DNA from: Glebionis coronaria
Lineage: Eukaryota > Streptophyta > Magnoliopsida > Asterales > Asteraceae
Length of the DNA: 64,000 bases
Direction of reading: 5' to 3'
Assembly (NCBI GenBank): GCA_025667525.1
Contig: CM046876.1
Span: 484,488,557 to 484,552,556, forward strand
Both the position numbers and the translations under genes were made by a program. Below the pieces are notes generated by a model. The model saw nothing but the letters and a program-made list of their open reading frames with translations. It made no database searches and was not told the origin of the DNA. Position 1 is the first letter of the stretch, and every line of letters starts with the position of its first letter. Below, one piece after another: positions 46,782 through 60,530 of the stretch.

Positions 46782-48573
46782 CTCCCCCATACTAAACCAT
46801 TGTCGTGCCCTCACGCAATGCTAGAATAAAGTATCGTAGCATCTCCAGAATTCATTTTATTCACTTTATTAAACGATAAACTAGCTACACTACTACTATT
46901 GCTACTACTACTTGTGTTTTAGACATAATGTATGATTTTCATCGCAAAATGGGACGTTTAGGTTCATAGAATAAGAACACGTGAATGCCTCATAGAGATA
47001 AGTTTATCATCCTTGATTTTCACTCGATTCCATGCTAAGCGTGTAACGAGATCATTGTTATTATAAGTTAGCAACACGCTCATATCTCATGGGTGTTAAT
47101 TACGAACCTAAACTCCCTTATTCCTACTTGGTATCTCTTATATTTTATTTTGTCTTAATGATCACGAGGATACATCATTGACTTATGCGTGAATAGAGAT
47201 TAGGTCCAAAAATAGAGTCTTAACGGTGTAACCAAAATCATTAAATTAATAATTCATCCTAATAGACAACGATGTCAAAAAATTAAGTCAACAAGAAGGA
47301 TCGATAAACACGGTTTTATAACGGTTTTGAACATGAGACTTATTACCAAGACTTTTATACGCCCCCTAACGGAAGGGCCTTAATATCTTTGGTTTACCTC
47401 CATCTTTTATTCATCTTCGCCATGAAGCTTTTATTATGACTTCGGTCTTGCCTTTCCTTTTATTATCCGCCTCATCGGTGGTTTTATTAGCCAAAGACGT
47501 ATATCCTCACGCTAAGACGAATTTTGGATCTTTAAAGCTTCAAATATTAAGGCTTGATTCACTTTCAATTTGGGCATAGATTTTTCGGCCTTGTGAGCTT
47601 CAAATTTTTGCTTAATTTAGGTGAGCACTTGAAATCTTATTATTAGGTGAAGCTTTCGATTATTCGGGTGCCAATACTTCAAAACCGTGACGCTGGTGAT
47701 ACCTTAATGTTTTCCCAATTTAATTACATGGAAGCTACTAAAACAAATTAGAAACCAACAATAGTGACTAAACCGCTAAATCAATATTTATTAACAATTT
47801 ATTATAAAAGCGTGGGGAGAATAAGCTAATAATTACTACACATGAGATCGTGACGATTACGAGACCTATAAATAACTCTATCATTTCTCGTCCTCATTTA
47901 AGAGACTTAGCCTAAAAAGTTAAGGAATCGAAGCTAAGTGCTCAACACACACGGTCGAGTAAAAAATTACTCTTATTCTCGCCATTAGAAAACCTACATT
48001 CGTGTCTTAAACACTTATGAAAAATATGAAAAATTTTAAAATTTGGCCATTTTTAGCCTTATTTTGCAACAAAATGATAAACAAAAAGATAAACTTTGGA
48101 AAGCGTGAAGGTTTGGCAAGGCAAGTATCTATTCACCCCCCATACTAAAGTTAAACATTGTCCTCAATGTTTCGAGTCTAGGGTGCAAACACCCCCATAC
48201 TAGAGACGTAGTCGAATGCCTAATCTAGCATGGAAAGGGTGTAACCGTTAAATATAAAGATGTTTATGAAGTGTGCTATAAACCTAAGGTTAGAACATCA
48301 AAAGGATATATCATGGATATTGAGAAAGTCTTCAAAGCAAACGATCGAGTGCTCCCATAAAACGAACACGAGAGGCTCCAATCGTGAAGATCATGATCAT
48401 CTAAAGTTCACAATTCACAAACAACCACGGAACAAAGGTTGGAAGAGCACAAATCCCCACACGTTAACTACATTAGAAAGCGATAATATGTACATAGGAT
48501 AAGCATGGGACTCCCCCACGAGGCTCCTCGTTTTTGATTACCGAGTCATGAGCTCGACTCGATCCCCTCAATA
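46782..48573 (-). other. 3' non-coding region of Athila element (no envelope ORF)
   Basis: 1.8 kb between integrase and 3' LTR. It carries CCCCCATACTA motifs at 46784, 48137 and 48192; the first adjoins the LTR and is the expected polypurine tract (minus strand TTTAGTATGGGGGAG). Hairpins at 46798-46821 and 48153-48172. Aligns in blocks with 32164-34167. Confidence 0.7.
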
Positions 48574-51500
48574 CTAATTATCATTGGAGAAGGTGACTTG
48601 GTCGAGGTAGTTCAAGGATGGAACTTCCCCGCCAAAGTAGTGCTTCAACCTATGTCCATTCACCTTGAAGTTAGGGCCATCATCTTGAGCTAGCTCGATG
48701 GTCCCATATGGAAACACTTGAGTCACGGTGAATGGACCGGACCAACGGGATTTCAACTTACCGGAAAAGATTTTCAAGCGAGAATTAAAAAGCAAAACTT
48801 GATCCCCAATGTTAAAAACCCGGTTTTTAATTTTAGAATCATGCAACTTTTTAGTTTTTTCTTTGTAAATCAATGAATTTTCATAAGCAATGTCCCTCAA
48901 TTCATCTAATTCATTCAATTGCATTTTCTGGTGTTTTCCCGCGGTCTCCATATCATCATTACAATGCTTTAGGGCCCAATAAGCCTTGTGTTCTAACTCG
49001 ATAGGCAAATGACAATTCTTTCCATACACAAGCTTATAGGGAGTGCACCCAATGGGCGTCTTATAAGCGGTCCTAAAGGCCCAGAAAGCATCGTCTAACT
49101 TATCCGACCAAGATTGTCGGTTTTCCCCAACAGATCTCTCAAAGATCCTCTTTAACGCTCGGTTTGAAACCTCGACTTGCCTACTCGTTTGTGGGTGATA
49201 AGCTGTAGAAAGCCGATGTGTAACCCCATATTTCCTTAGGACCCTTTCGAATTGGTCGCTACAAAAATGGGTTCCACGATCGCTTATGATAGCACGAGGG
49301 GTTCCAAACCGAGAAAACAAGCTTTTCAAGAACTTGACTACCACACGAGCATCGTTGGTGGGCAAGGCTTTGGCCTCCACCCACTTAGATAGGTAGTCAA
49401 CCGCAACGAGAATGTACTTATTACCACGAGATGATGGGAACGGCCCCATAAAGTCTATACCCCAAACGTCAAAGATCTCACACACTTGGATGATGTTTTG
49501 TGGCATTTCATCTTTTTGTGAGGCTTTTCCTTGTCGTTGGCATGAATCACATGACTTCACAAGATCTTGTGCATCTCGGTAAATAGTAGGCCACAAGAAG
49601 CCGGCATCAAACACCTTCTTAGCCGTGAGATTAGCACCGTGGTGACCACCCGTGGGTCCCTCATGGCAAGATCTAAGGATGTTAGAAGCTTCGGTGCCAA
49701 ATACACAACGTCGGATGATTTGATCCGCACAAGTTCGAAATAAGTAAGGGTCGTTCCAAAAGTAGAACTTGACGCCACGAAAGAATTTTCGTTTTTCTTG
49801 AGTCGTCATACCCTTGATGATGAAGTTACCCGCATGGTAATTTTCAAAATCCGCAAACCATGGGGTGGAAGAATTAAGCTTAGAATTCACTATACCAAGT
49901 GTCTCGAGCGGAAATGTTTCGGTGATTTCCTTGGGCTCGTAAACACTTTGGTGAGGATCTTCCAAACGAGAAAGATGATCAGCCGCTAGATTCTCGGCTC
50001 CCTTTTTGTCAACAATTTTGTGATCAAATTCTTGAAGGAGGAGAATCCAACGAAGTAATCTAGGCTTATCATCTTGCTTTGCCATGAGATACTTGATAGC
50101 CGAATGATCCGTATACACTATGCATTTAGCTAAGACGAGATAAGGTCGGAATTTCTCAAATGCATACACCACGGCAAGGAACTCCTTTTCCGTTGTAGTG
50201 TATTTTAGTTGAGCCTCGGTCATCGTCTTGCTAGCATAGTGAATAGGCAAGAAGTGCTTATCATGACGTTGCCCCAAAACGACCCCAATAGCGTAATCAC
50301 TAGCATCACACATAAGCTCAAATGGGAGGTTCCAATTGGGAGCAACAAGAATGGGAGCTTCGGTAAGTTTCCTCTTAAGGATTTCAAAGGCTCGTACACA
50401 ATCTTCTTCAAAGACGAAACGTGCCTCTTTTTCAAGAAGATGTGTAATGGGTCGAGAAATCTTCGAAAAATCCTTGATGAATCGACGATAAAAGCCCGCG
50501 TGGCCTAGGAAACTCCTAACTCCCTTAACGGTTTTGGGATGAGGTAATTTGGCGATGACGGCTACCTTAGCTTGATCTACCTCAATCCCCGCTTTCGAGA
50601 CCTTGTGCCCTAAGACGATTCCACTCTTAACCATAAAATGACACTTTTCCCAATTGAGCACAAGTTTGGTTTCCTCACAACGTTTCAACATTCTATCAAG
50701 GTTCGACAAACACGAAGTGAACGAATTACCAAACACGGAAAAGTCATCCATGAAGACTTCCATCGTCTTCTCGATCATATCATGAAAAATAGCCATCATG
50801 CACCTTTGAAAGGTTCCCGGTGCATTGCAAAGTCCGAACGGCATTCTACGATGGGCAAACGTTCCATATGGACACAAACGTAGTTTTTTCTTGATCACGA
50901 GGATCGATGGGAATTTGGAAGTAACCGGAAAAACCATCTAAAAAGCAATAGAAATCGTTTCCCGCAAGACGCTCCAACATTTGGTCCAAGAAGGGCAAGG
51001 GAAAATGGTCTTTTCGAGTGGCTTCATTCAACTTACGGTAGTCAATGCACACTCTCCATCCGGTCACGAGTCTAGTGGGAATTAACTCGTTGGCATTGTT
51101 TGGCACAACGGTCATCCCTCCCTTTTTAGGGACACAATGAATAGGACTCACCCAAGGGCTATCGGAAATAGGGTAAATCATTCCCGCGTCAAGGAGTTTA
51201 AGGACCTCCTTTTTGATGACGTCGTTAATTTTGGGGTTCACCCTCCTTTGACTTTGGATTGCGGGTTTGTAATCCTCCTCCATTAAGATTTTGTGGGTAC
51301 AAAACTTGGGATCGATTACCTTAATGTCGAATAACTTCCACGCAATTGCCCCTTTGTGATACTTTAGAACATCGATAAGTGCAGTTTTTTCATCATTCGA
51401 AAGTTCCTTCGCAATAATAACCGGCAACTTGTCGTCCTCGTCCAAATAGACATATTCGAGATGAGGAGGTAAATCTTTCAAATCAAGGATAGGTGGTTCC

Positions 51501-52944
51501 TCAAGTGAAGATTTGGGCTCGATACTCAACCTCCTCGGGTGGAGGAAATGGGAAATCGTTAAGAAAATCCTTGATAATCGAGAAGTCCTCATCCTTGTCG
51601 AGGTCTTCGTTACAAGTACGTGGAACATCGAATTCTTCCAACGTAAAACCACCACCTTCAAATGGAGTGAAGGTTGGTGTCGAATTATCAAGAATTGGAT
51701 CTAACATAGTGGGATTGCCACTAGTTTCTTCATCACCAAAGCCTATAACTTCTTGTGAAATCCTCGCAAACCACGTCAATCATATCAACGAGGTTTATGG
51801 TTGCAACGGAATAAACATGAGAAATTTGAGAGTTTTGAGTTGCGTTTATAACAAGTTCCTCGTCGTTGAAACGTAAGGTGATCTTTCTAGCATGAACATC
51901 GATCAAAGTCATAGACGTATCTAAAAACGAACGACCTAAAATGAGAGGAACTTAAGGATCCGTGGGGATATCAACAACGATAAAGTCTACGGGATAGTAG
52001 AACTTCCCCACTTTCACAAAAATGTCTTCCACCAAACCACATGCGGGAATTGTGGAATGGTCGGCCAACTCGATAGACATTAGTGAAGGAGTAAGATTAG
52101 GAAGATTGAGCGACTTAAAGATTGCAAGTGGCATCAAGTTAATGCTAGCACCAAGATCGGCCAAGGCGAAGCATTCCTCCATATCTTGGATTGCACAAGG
52201 GATCAAAAATTTACCGGGATCACCGACTTTTTGAGGTATGCGATTAAGATAAACCGATGAACAACTAGACAATTGGTGCAATTTCTCCTTGTTGTTCAAC
52301 ATACTCTTAAAGTTAGCGGCAAATCGAGGCATCATGACCAAAGCATCGGCAAAACTCACATTAAAGTGCAAATCATGAAACATTTTCATAAAAAGCTCAA
52401 ATTGATAGTTGTCGCGCTCTTGACGTTTCTCCTTCCTAAGTCTTGATGGATAGGGCAAAGGTGGTGTGGGTTGAGGCATAGTAGGCATAGCCTTTGGAAT
52501 CTCGGGTTCCAATGTTGGTAATGGGTCAACCGTAGGTGTGGCATGAGCGGTACTTCGTGGGATTGGGACATGCTCCTTTTGGACCACCACCTCGGGTTCT
52601 TCCTCAATTGCTTCCTCCGTAGGAGCAATTGGTTGAGGAGTCGGTTCCTTAAGTGTCTTACCACTACGTGTGGTAATCACTTTCATCTCACCCTTAGGGT
52701 TGGATACGATGTTGCTAGGAAGACTACTCGAAGACGGTTTACACATTATTGCCTCAAACATAGACGAGATTTTATCTTCAAACACGGATTGCCTCTTCTC
52801 GGCCTTAATCATCTCTTGTTTAATCTCATGTTGCCCTTGTTCCATTTTTTGTTGGTTTTGTTGTAACCTAGTGACATTTCCTTCCATTTTGTTGGTGTGG
52901 ATCTTAATTTCATTAGCTAACTCATTTTTCAACTCTTTCTTCAA
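48574..52944 (-). pseudogene. pol: pol of Athila element (PR-RT-RNase H-INT), degenerate
   Basis: The protease site DLGASINLM is encoded near 52160. A CAA-to-TAA-like stop lies at 51952, and frameshifts near 51700 and 50880 divide RT. The RT N-terminal half is at about 51500-50850 (SPWVSPIHCVPKKGG); the second half has [15 protein letters not shown] and the catalytic FMDDFSVFG. RNase H follows with [14 protein letters not shown]. The integrase zinc domain (HEGPTGGHH...CDSCQRQ) is at about 49690-49510, and the core with DFMGPF, SDRGTHF and the third acidic residue in [11 protein letters not shown] follows. The 787-codon stretch 50937-48574 is entirely open. The C-terminus ends at 48574, and the coding sequence points towards the left LTR. 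Confidence 0.9.
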
Positions 52945-54344
52945 GTCGTTCTTAAACTCGGATCTTAGGGTAATGATTTCTCTTTAAATATTGTCAAACC
53001 TAGCATCATTCCCACTAGCGTATTCAACAAACTCACTTGGAAGATCATTCAATGTTTGCAAAGCTTTGTTGTTGTTTTGAAAATCATTTTGATTCTTGTT
53101 TGAAACTTGATTATTAGCCCCTTGATTCCCATAGTTTCCCTTGTTGTAATTATTTTTGAAACCAACTTGATTGTTGCGATAGTTGTTGTTAGCATTTTGA
53201 TTTGAACCAAAACCCGGTGGAGTCAATTGATTAGAGCGGGAAACTTGACCGTTTTGGTTGTAATTTCCCATGGCCGCGAAGGCACTCGAAGTGTTACCAC
53301 CGTTGGTAATGCACTTGGAGAAATCATGACCTCCACCACAATATATGCAAGAAACCTCAACCGCTTTAGCCGTAGCGAGAGCACTTGGTTCACCAACTTT
53401 AAACTCAATCAAAAGTCCTTTTAGCTTATCAAAAATCTTGTTTTCCAAGTTCGCCTCAATTTGGAAAGCATCGATGGTAGTAGACAAAGAAGGTGAAGCC
53501 GAAGACGAAGCCTTACGAACACTAGACGTGCTACGAGGAATATACACCTTAGATCTATTCTCAATTATCACCAAAGCTTCCTCAACCGTTTTACACAAAA
53601 AATTACCACCCGCGGCAGCATTCAAATAATCCCTTTCATGATCATTAAGTCCATTGTAAAACGTGTCAATTTGATGCAAGTCGGAAAACCGTGATGAGGA
53701 CATTCATGTAACATTTCCTTAAACCTATTCCAAGCCGTTGAAAAACTTTCATTAAACTCTTGTGAAAACTTTGAAATCTCGTTTTTCAAGTGCGTAGTTT
53801 TAGAGGGCAGAAAAAATTGGTTCACAAACTTAGACACGAGATCCTTCCACGTCAATATAGAATTGGGTGGCTCTTTCTCTAACCAAATTTTAGCGGGCCC
53901 CGCTAAGGAATACGGAAAAAGCATCATCTTAATCGAGTCATTCGAGACATCCTTAAACTTGCAAGTGGCGGTAAGACGATTGAATTGGCGGATATGGTTG
54001 TGTGGATTGTCCTTCTCATCACCACAGAATTTGTTGTTTTGGATCATCGACAACAAACCCGTTTTCACCTCAAAATTCTCCGCAAGGATAGCGGGAATCA
54101 CAGTAGCCTCTCCATAACCCTCGGTGGGTGCTTGAAGTAACTCCATCATAGTTCGATTCGCCATGGTTGGTGCTTCTCTTACAATGGGTTCGTCAATAGG
54201 AGACTCCTCACTAGAAAGATTAGGAGTGGGAGTTTTGTTATTTCGTTTACGTGCACGTCTTGCTTGATTACAAGTTAGCATAAACGTCACGTACAACGAG
54301 GGGACGAGCAAAGAAGATTCTTTTTGGTGTTTTGTATTTTTCAA
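52945..54344 (-). pseudogene. gag: gag of Athila element, degenerate
   Basis: First segment 54344 to about 53690: a basic leader, then MANRTMMELLQAPTEGYG and the capsid region with FPYSLAGPAKIWLEKEPP and AWNRFKEMLHECPHHGF. A one-base loss at about 53684-53690 shifts the frame to the second segment (to 52984), which carries a CX2CX3HX4C knuckle (CIYCGGGHDFSKC) and an asparagine/glycine-rich tail. A TAA at 52984 separates it from the protease leader, which is in the same frame. The most upstream Met (54344) is only one of two plausible starts; the other begins MANRT. Confidence 0.85.
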
Positions 54345-55004
54345 TTTTTTTGTGGTTTTTGATTGTATTAACCTTTTTGGATTTTGGTGAAGGTATTAAG
54401 TAGACACAAATCTACAAATCTCCTCCTTAATCAAATCTCTCGATTAAAGAAGCCTCAAGGAATGAAAACGATCACGTGAAGTGAACGCCTTCGATGACTT
54501 TAGAACGTTGGTGGAACACCAAAACGTTCAAGAGGGTTTAATCAATGGAAACCAAGAAAATATATATGATACTTAGTAATACTTTGGGCGGCAAAACCCT
54601 CGATTAGCTCTCAAAATCAAATACTCACAAGCAAGCGGGGAAACGAGGCGGCGCGAAGCACTTAAGAGCCTTTTTCCTTAGGATATATTTTATAATATCC
54701 GCCTTATACCCACCTTATAGTTTGTACTTTTCAAGATTGAGCTTCACGAAAGTATTTATCTATTTTTGCCTTTTTCTTTGGTTTGAGATTCGAATACAAT
54801 GATTGGGTAATGACCTCCCAAGTCAAGGTTGTGATTGCTCACGTATTTGGAGTACTTGTGAATTTATTGTTCTACGTATACACTATAGTAATAGTATTCA
54901 CACAAAAACCGAAAACAGATAATACGTATTAGTAGAGTGCTACTAATACAAATACTATTTATGGTTAGTATATAAAAACAACAATTCCAAATCAAAACAC
55001 AACA
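54345..55004 (-). other. 5' leader of Athila element
   Basis: 660 bp between primer site and gag, no ORF of note. Confidence 0.6.
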
Positions 55005-55026
55005 CGCCTCCCCGGCAGCGGCGCCA
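55005..55026 (-). other. primer binding site of Athila element
   Basis: Minus strand TGGCGCCGCTGCCGGGGA, three bases inside the 5' LTR; close to the tRNA-Asp-type site usual for Athila. Confidence 0.8.
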
Positions 55027-55029
55027 AAA

Positions 55030-58000
55030 TGATGGTTGAGTTTTTACTACTCTTTAGGAAAAGAGCAACAAAATAGGGCAAGTAATGAATACGACGATTT
55101 AGGAAAACCGTGTATTAATGACCCTAAAATGAGTTCGTTCTCAAGGAGTCTTAGTGTGTGTGTAATGAATTGATTATCTTTGTGATTATATTGTTGAGAA
55201 AGAAAAATAGAAATGAGATTAGAAGAGAATGACGGTTACGAAGACGGATTAAACTAAGTCGAAAAAGGTGTACACGTAAAATCGTAAAAAGTACCAAAAT
55301 TAAAATTTTACCCTAAAAATTCCTAAAAATTACCAAAAATCCACAATAATATTCTAAGAGTTTACAAAAAATCCAAACTTGCCAAAACCTTTTAATTAAT
55401 TAGATAATGACTTTTTAATGCTAATTAAAGCCCTAAAAATCAAAATTAATTATTAAAAAGTCTAAAACAAGATTTTAAAGTTTGTAACCCTCACAAATAC
55501 CCTAATTAAGCTAAAAAGTCTTTTTCAAAATTTTAAAATCACTAAAAACAATTTTTAAACAATTAAAAACTACTAAAATCAATTAAAACTTAAATTAATT
55601 CTAGAAAATATTTAAAAGAGTCTAAAAATATTTGGAAAGTTGCAAAATTCCTAATTAAGTGTTTAGAACCTAGGAAAAATATAAAAACTTAGAAAATCAG
55701 ACTTTTAATTTTTAATAATAAAATAATATTAAAATAATATCAAAAATCCAAAAATCATAAAAAATTCTAAAAACTTGCAAGCTAGCTTAATTTAACCTAA
55801 ATAACTCAGAAATGAAAGTGAAATTACCTAAATACCCTTAATGGGCCTAGAAAATGGGCTAAACCCAAAACCGTACCTTATTGGGCCAAATTTGGGCCCA
55901 ATAACAAAAAGTGTTCAAAATAAGCCCAAAAAGCACAGGTTGACTCAAAATTTGATTTTAAGAAACTTTTTCTAAAGGCCCAAAAGCTGAAAGTGTGAAA
56001 TAAGCTAGCTTATACCAAGCAGCTTATTCTTAATGGGCTTTTTGGCCCATTAAGCTATAAGCCAATGCCATAAGCTAAAATTTGACACACAAGCTTCTTT
56101 TGACCTAAATAAGACTTCTGCAAAAAGAAATTTGAAATAAGCCCAAGGAATAAGCCTGAAAATGCAATAAGCAATCTATAGAAAACGACAAAATAGTCGT
56201 TTTTGAGTTCTAGGCCACCCCAAGTGCTGATTCAAGTTTCTATAGCTTCTAAATGACTTAATTAAGCAAAATCAACAAATAGTTTTCAAATAAGCTGACT
56301 CAATAAGCTGGAAAAATCAAATAAGCACTTATGTAAAAGTCAAATAAGTTGGTTTTCTAGTAAAAAGTCAAAGTCAAAGTCTGATAAGCTCCAGTCTACT
56401 CAAATGGGTCAAATAATGAAGATCTATCACAAAAATTAAGTTGTTGCAAGTATGGATAAGCTAGAACAGCTTATTGATAAGCTGAGTTCAAAGTTACACT
56501 AGCAGGGGCTAGTTTTGAGTGTTGAGTAGTGGAAACTTTTTCCACTGCTTGACTTGTTTGAATTTTTGTCTTTAGTGACTTTTTTGGAGATTCAGATTAC
56601 ACAAAGGCACCCAAATGATCTTTGGATCAAAAGGAGTCAATAACAATCAAAATATCACAATCACAAACACCCAATTGATACAGTTTAATCAATAAAGTCC
56701 CAGATATGATACAGACATGAACAAATAAGCAGTTAAGCACTTATGAGCAGTTTTAGCACAAATCAGCCAGCCAAATTCAACCAAATGCGTACACCAGCTA
56801 TTATAAACTCCAATAAGCAAGTCTAAACAGGTTTCATGCAATGGTTCAAAGAATTAAGCAAGATTCAAGCCAATGAATGTCACTGATGAACACTAACACA
56901 TGCAGTTTTACACTTTGCTGATGTATTTGACCAATAAGCCAGATTCAACACCTCAAATCTTTCAAACAGGTTACAATGATGATGTTTTAAAAACTTCCAA
57001 CCCTAAGCATGCACAAATACTAGATTTTACCAAAATCTTAGGTCAAAAACAGTTAAATTCACCAAGTTATAGCAGACTGTTTGATTTGATGTTTCAAACC
57101 CAAAAACTTGCAGCAAAACACTCTCAACAAGGCATATATCAGATACCAAGCATAAACAACACAATCCAACAACACAATATCAAGATGCAATCACAAATAG
57201 GTAGACCCAAACACCCCTTTATCTTTTCAAAATCAAATTTTTCAAAGGAAAAGTGAGATTCAAGACCACCCAAGCTCAGATAAACACAATAACAAGTAAG
57301 ATTAACAGATTCAAGCAGATTAAAGCCACAAAATTCACAAGAACACAAGCCACATACAAATATCACCAAAAATCAAGAATTTAAGCAGATTTTAGGATTG
57401 AGTATGCAAACCTCATGGATGTACATCCACACCCACGAATTTATGAGCTTATGTACTAGCAAGAACAAGTACAAGCTTCCAATAACACCCCTGCTAAGAA
57501 TCAACAAGGTTAGAAGCACAAGTATAAAAATCAGAAACTAAAAATCTTGATTAATGCAACCTTGTTACCCCACACTTGATTATCCCCAAGTTATAAGCCT
57601 CACCACACCTTAATCAACTCAATTAGGATGCTATGATCAGCCCTATAACCCATGAATTCCAAGGTTGAAACAAGAACTTAGCAAAATATCAAGAAAATGA
57701 AGAAAATGTGCAAACTTTTGCACACTCCTCTTTTGAAAACAGGTTTTTAACTTCAAAATCAGTAAACTAATAAACATAAACAAGCAGAAATAAGATGGCA
57801 CTTGGTCTTTCTTCAAAACACTTAACTCAAATTCATAAAACTGAAAAGGGATTTACAAGTGCTTGAACAAAGGAAAAACCAAAAGCAAACGTCTAAGTGA
57901 GACCCTATGGCTTTATATATAGCCTTACATGAGACTAAGGAAGCTGAAACATAACATAAACCCTAGTTGTGAAGTCCCAGAAATGCCCTTGAGAGCTTTG

Positions 58001-59269
58001 GCATTTTGTTGAATCATGTGACTGAATTTAGAGTCTTGTGGTAGTTGGCATGTGAAAACTTGATCAAATGGTGTGAAACAAGCTTAGGATGTAAGCTGAA
58101 TCCTTGGACGTTGGATGACTGTCCAAAATTTGGTAGTTAGCTTAAAGGTGTAGCAGGGGAATCTCATGTGGGGTTCCTTGGTGATGTAGCATGTGTTTTT
58201 GGTGTTGGGTTATGATTAAGGGATGCTTAATCATGGATCTGGATAATCTTAGGGCCTAATTACAACACAATTAAGAATACCTAGTTGTGTTCTTGAGGTG
58301 AATAGTGCCTTGTTTAATCCGTTTTTGGTTTGGATTAAATTTAAATACTTGTTAATGGCGCCAAGATTAGTTTAATATAAACCGGGTTTAGTGGGGTGTG
58401 ACATGGATGAATGGTGTAATGTGATTGGTGGAGAGTGTGAGTGGGACAGGTGTCACCCACTCACTGGTCTATGTAACAATCTTGTCTTGCCAGAAATAAC
58501 CCCCATCTTCTATTCTCTTTTCATTTGCAATTAAACACATGAAAACCGGATTTCCTTTGTTAGCTAAGTTTTTGTTTTCACACTTTTGCCCCAAATACTT
58601 TTCCATAGTATTTTCAGGGGTATTTCTTGCCATTTTTGAATTCTTCAAGGGCTGATTTGGCATTTTGATGATGGATAATGGTCTTGACTTGTATGTTGAG
58701 CATTTTGGAGGACTGAAATTGCCAAGTCTTGTTTGATGAGGGACCATTTTTGCCAAATCTTGAAAGTCAAGGGTCCTTTTTGTAACTTTGGGATTTTCAA
58801 AGGACCAAACTTGTAATTTCTTGTACTTTGAAGGACTTCATGATATATTTGACTTTGTGGAGGATGTTGGTTGACAATTTAGCTTTGTTGAGGGGCTAAA
58901 CTTGCCAAATCTTCAAAGTGGAGGGCCCTTTTTGTATTTTTGACAAACTTTAGGGACCAAACTTGTAATTATGAAGATACAAGGGTATAAAGTGTCAATT
59001 ATTCCATATTGGAGGACCCTTCTTCATAATTCTTCAAATCTTCAAGGGTTAATCTTGGGTAAGTCTTCATTAGGGCTTGGTTCTTTGTGCGGCTTCGTTT
59101 CCCGTGTTCGTTTTTGCATGATTCTTGTGATCTTTTGTCATTTTCTCAATATCCGTACCTAAAATACACAAGCAACAAACACAAGCATATGTATGGGTAT
59201 TTTGATGATATTTAATGCATTTTAAGCCCTATTTGGAAGATGAGACTATGTATAAAAGCAGTCTCATCA
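55030..59269 (-). repeat. 5' LTR of Athila element
   Basis: 4240 bp, partner of 42537-46781. Minus-strand TATA box at 57911-57922. Followed on the plus strand by ATTCT and copy B gag. Confidence 0.92.
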
Positions 59270-59274
59270 ATTCT

Positions 59275-60530
59275 CTAAACATGCCACCGAAATTGACAGT
59301 TGCTACTGTGAGTACTATGATTGAGCAAGCTATTGCTAGAGCACTAGAAGCTAAACGTGTTGCAAGGAACCAAGAGACTGAGAATAGGAATACTGCTTTT
59401 CAAGTTAGAGGGAATGCTGCTAATCCAGTTGAAGGTAATGCTGATGAGCCGATTGGATGAAATGCTGCAGGTCAAACTAGAGGTAATGTTGTTGCTCAAC
59501 AAGTTCATAAAGAATGTTCTTATGCTAGTTTCATGAAATGTGGACCTACCCAATTTTGTGGTACTGGTGGTGCTTTGGAGTTAAGAAGGTGGATTGAGAA
59601 GATTGAAAGTACTTTTGAAATCAGTGGATGTTCAGAAGCTAATAAGGTGAAGTTTGCTGCAGCTACTTTTCAGGATGATGATTTGAGTTGGTGGAATAGT
59701 CAGGTAGCTACAGTAGGTTAGGTTGAAGCTAATGCAAAAACATGGGATGTGACCAAGGGACTATTAACTGCTAAGTTTTGTCCTGAGGAAGAGTTAGGTC
59801 AGTTGGAGGATGAGTTTAGGCATTTGGTGCTGAGGAATAATGATGTGGTGGCTTATACGAAGAGGTTTTCTGATTTGTGTTTGTTGTGCCCTGATGCTTT
59901 TGCTGATGATCGAATGAAGATGAAGCACTATATCAGGGGTTTATCTAGTAATATCAAGGTGGAGAATACTTTGTCAAAACCTAAGACTTTTGATGAAGTT
60001 GTTCAGATGGCTCATGCTCTAATGGACGTTAAGCTGTAGGATCGAAAGGATAGTATTGATGAGGGGACTAAGAGAAAGTGGGAAGCTGCTCATTCAAACC
60101 AAGGACAGAATAGAGGAGGTTATAGGAACAACAATAACCAAGGACCGAATAGGAACCAGCAATACAACTTTAGGAGTAATGATGGTGTTCGTGCTGCTAC
60201 TGGACCCCAAGGAAACAAAGTGAACCTGAAGTGTGGTCGATGCAGTCTGTATCATATTGGAAATTGTCCACCTGCTTGCAACAAGTGTGGGAAGGTCGGA
60301 CATAAAGTGGCAGACTGTAGGAACAAGTGTGTGGCCACTGGAGTCAATGCTGTCAAGGTGGTTAATTATTTTGGATGTGAAGGCCGTGGACATAAGCAAG
60401 GAAACTGTCCGAGGGTTGGCGCTCGACAAGGGGGCAATGTTGTTGTTGTTGCTGCTAGGACTGCTGCTCCAACCTATGTCGTGGGAGATGCTGACAAACT
60501 GCAAGGTCCAAATGTGGTGACTGGTACGTT
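59275..60530 (+). pseudogene. gag: gag of Tekay-like copy B, degenerate
   Basis: Start codon retained at 59281 (MPPKLTVATVSTM). The acidic/asparagine linker has a TGA at 59458. The capsid-like core begins LELRRWIEKIEST (about 59573), with WWNSQVATVG then a TAG at 59719. The segment to 60039 (QLEDEFRHLVLRNND) ends with a TAG. Two CCHC knuckles, CNKCGKVGHKVADC and CEGRGHKQGNC-type (its first cysteine replaced: YFGCEGRGH), are encoded at about 60277-60410. Only the first knuckle is canonical. The frame passes into protease without a stop. Confidence 0.85.

Larger units (their letters stand above)
42537..59269 (-). mobile_element. Athila-lineage Ty3/gypsy retrotransposon
   Basis: 16.7 kb. LTRs 42537-46781 (4245 bp) and 55030-59269 (4240 bp), target duplication ATTCT (42532-42536, 59270-59274); the empty site is preserved in copy A. 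The minus-strand order is LTR, primer site TGGCGCCGCTGCCGGG, gag, protease, RT, RNase H, integrase, 1.8 kb of non-coding DNA, LTR. Gag (CPHHGF, KIWLEKEPP), the RT motif MDDFSVFG and the integrase segment with [11 protein letters not shown] are typical of Athila. No envelope-like ORF is seen. LTRs differ by about 2 % on stretches sampled by eye. Confidence 0.92.
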
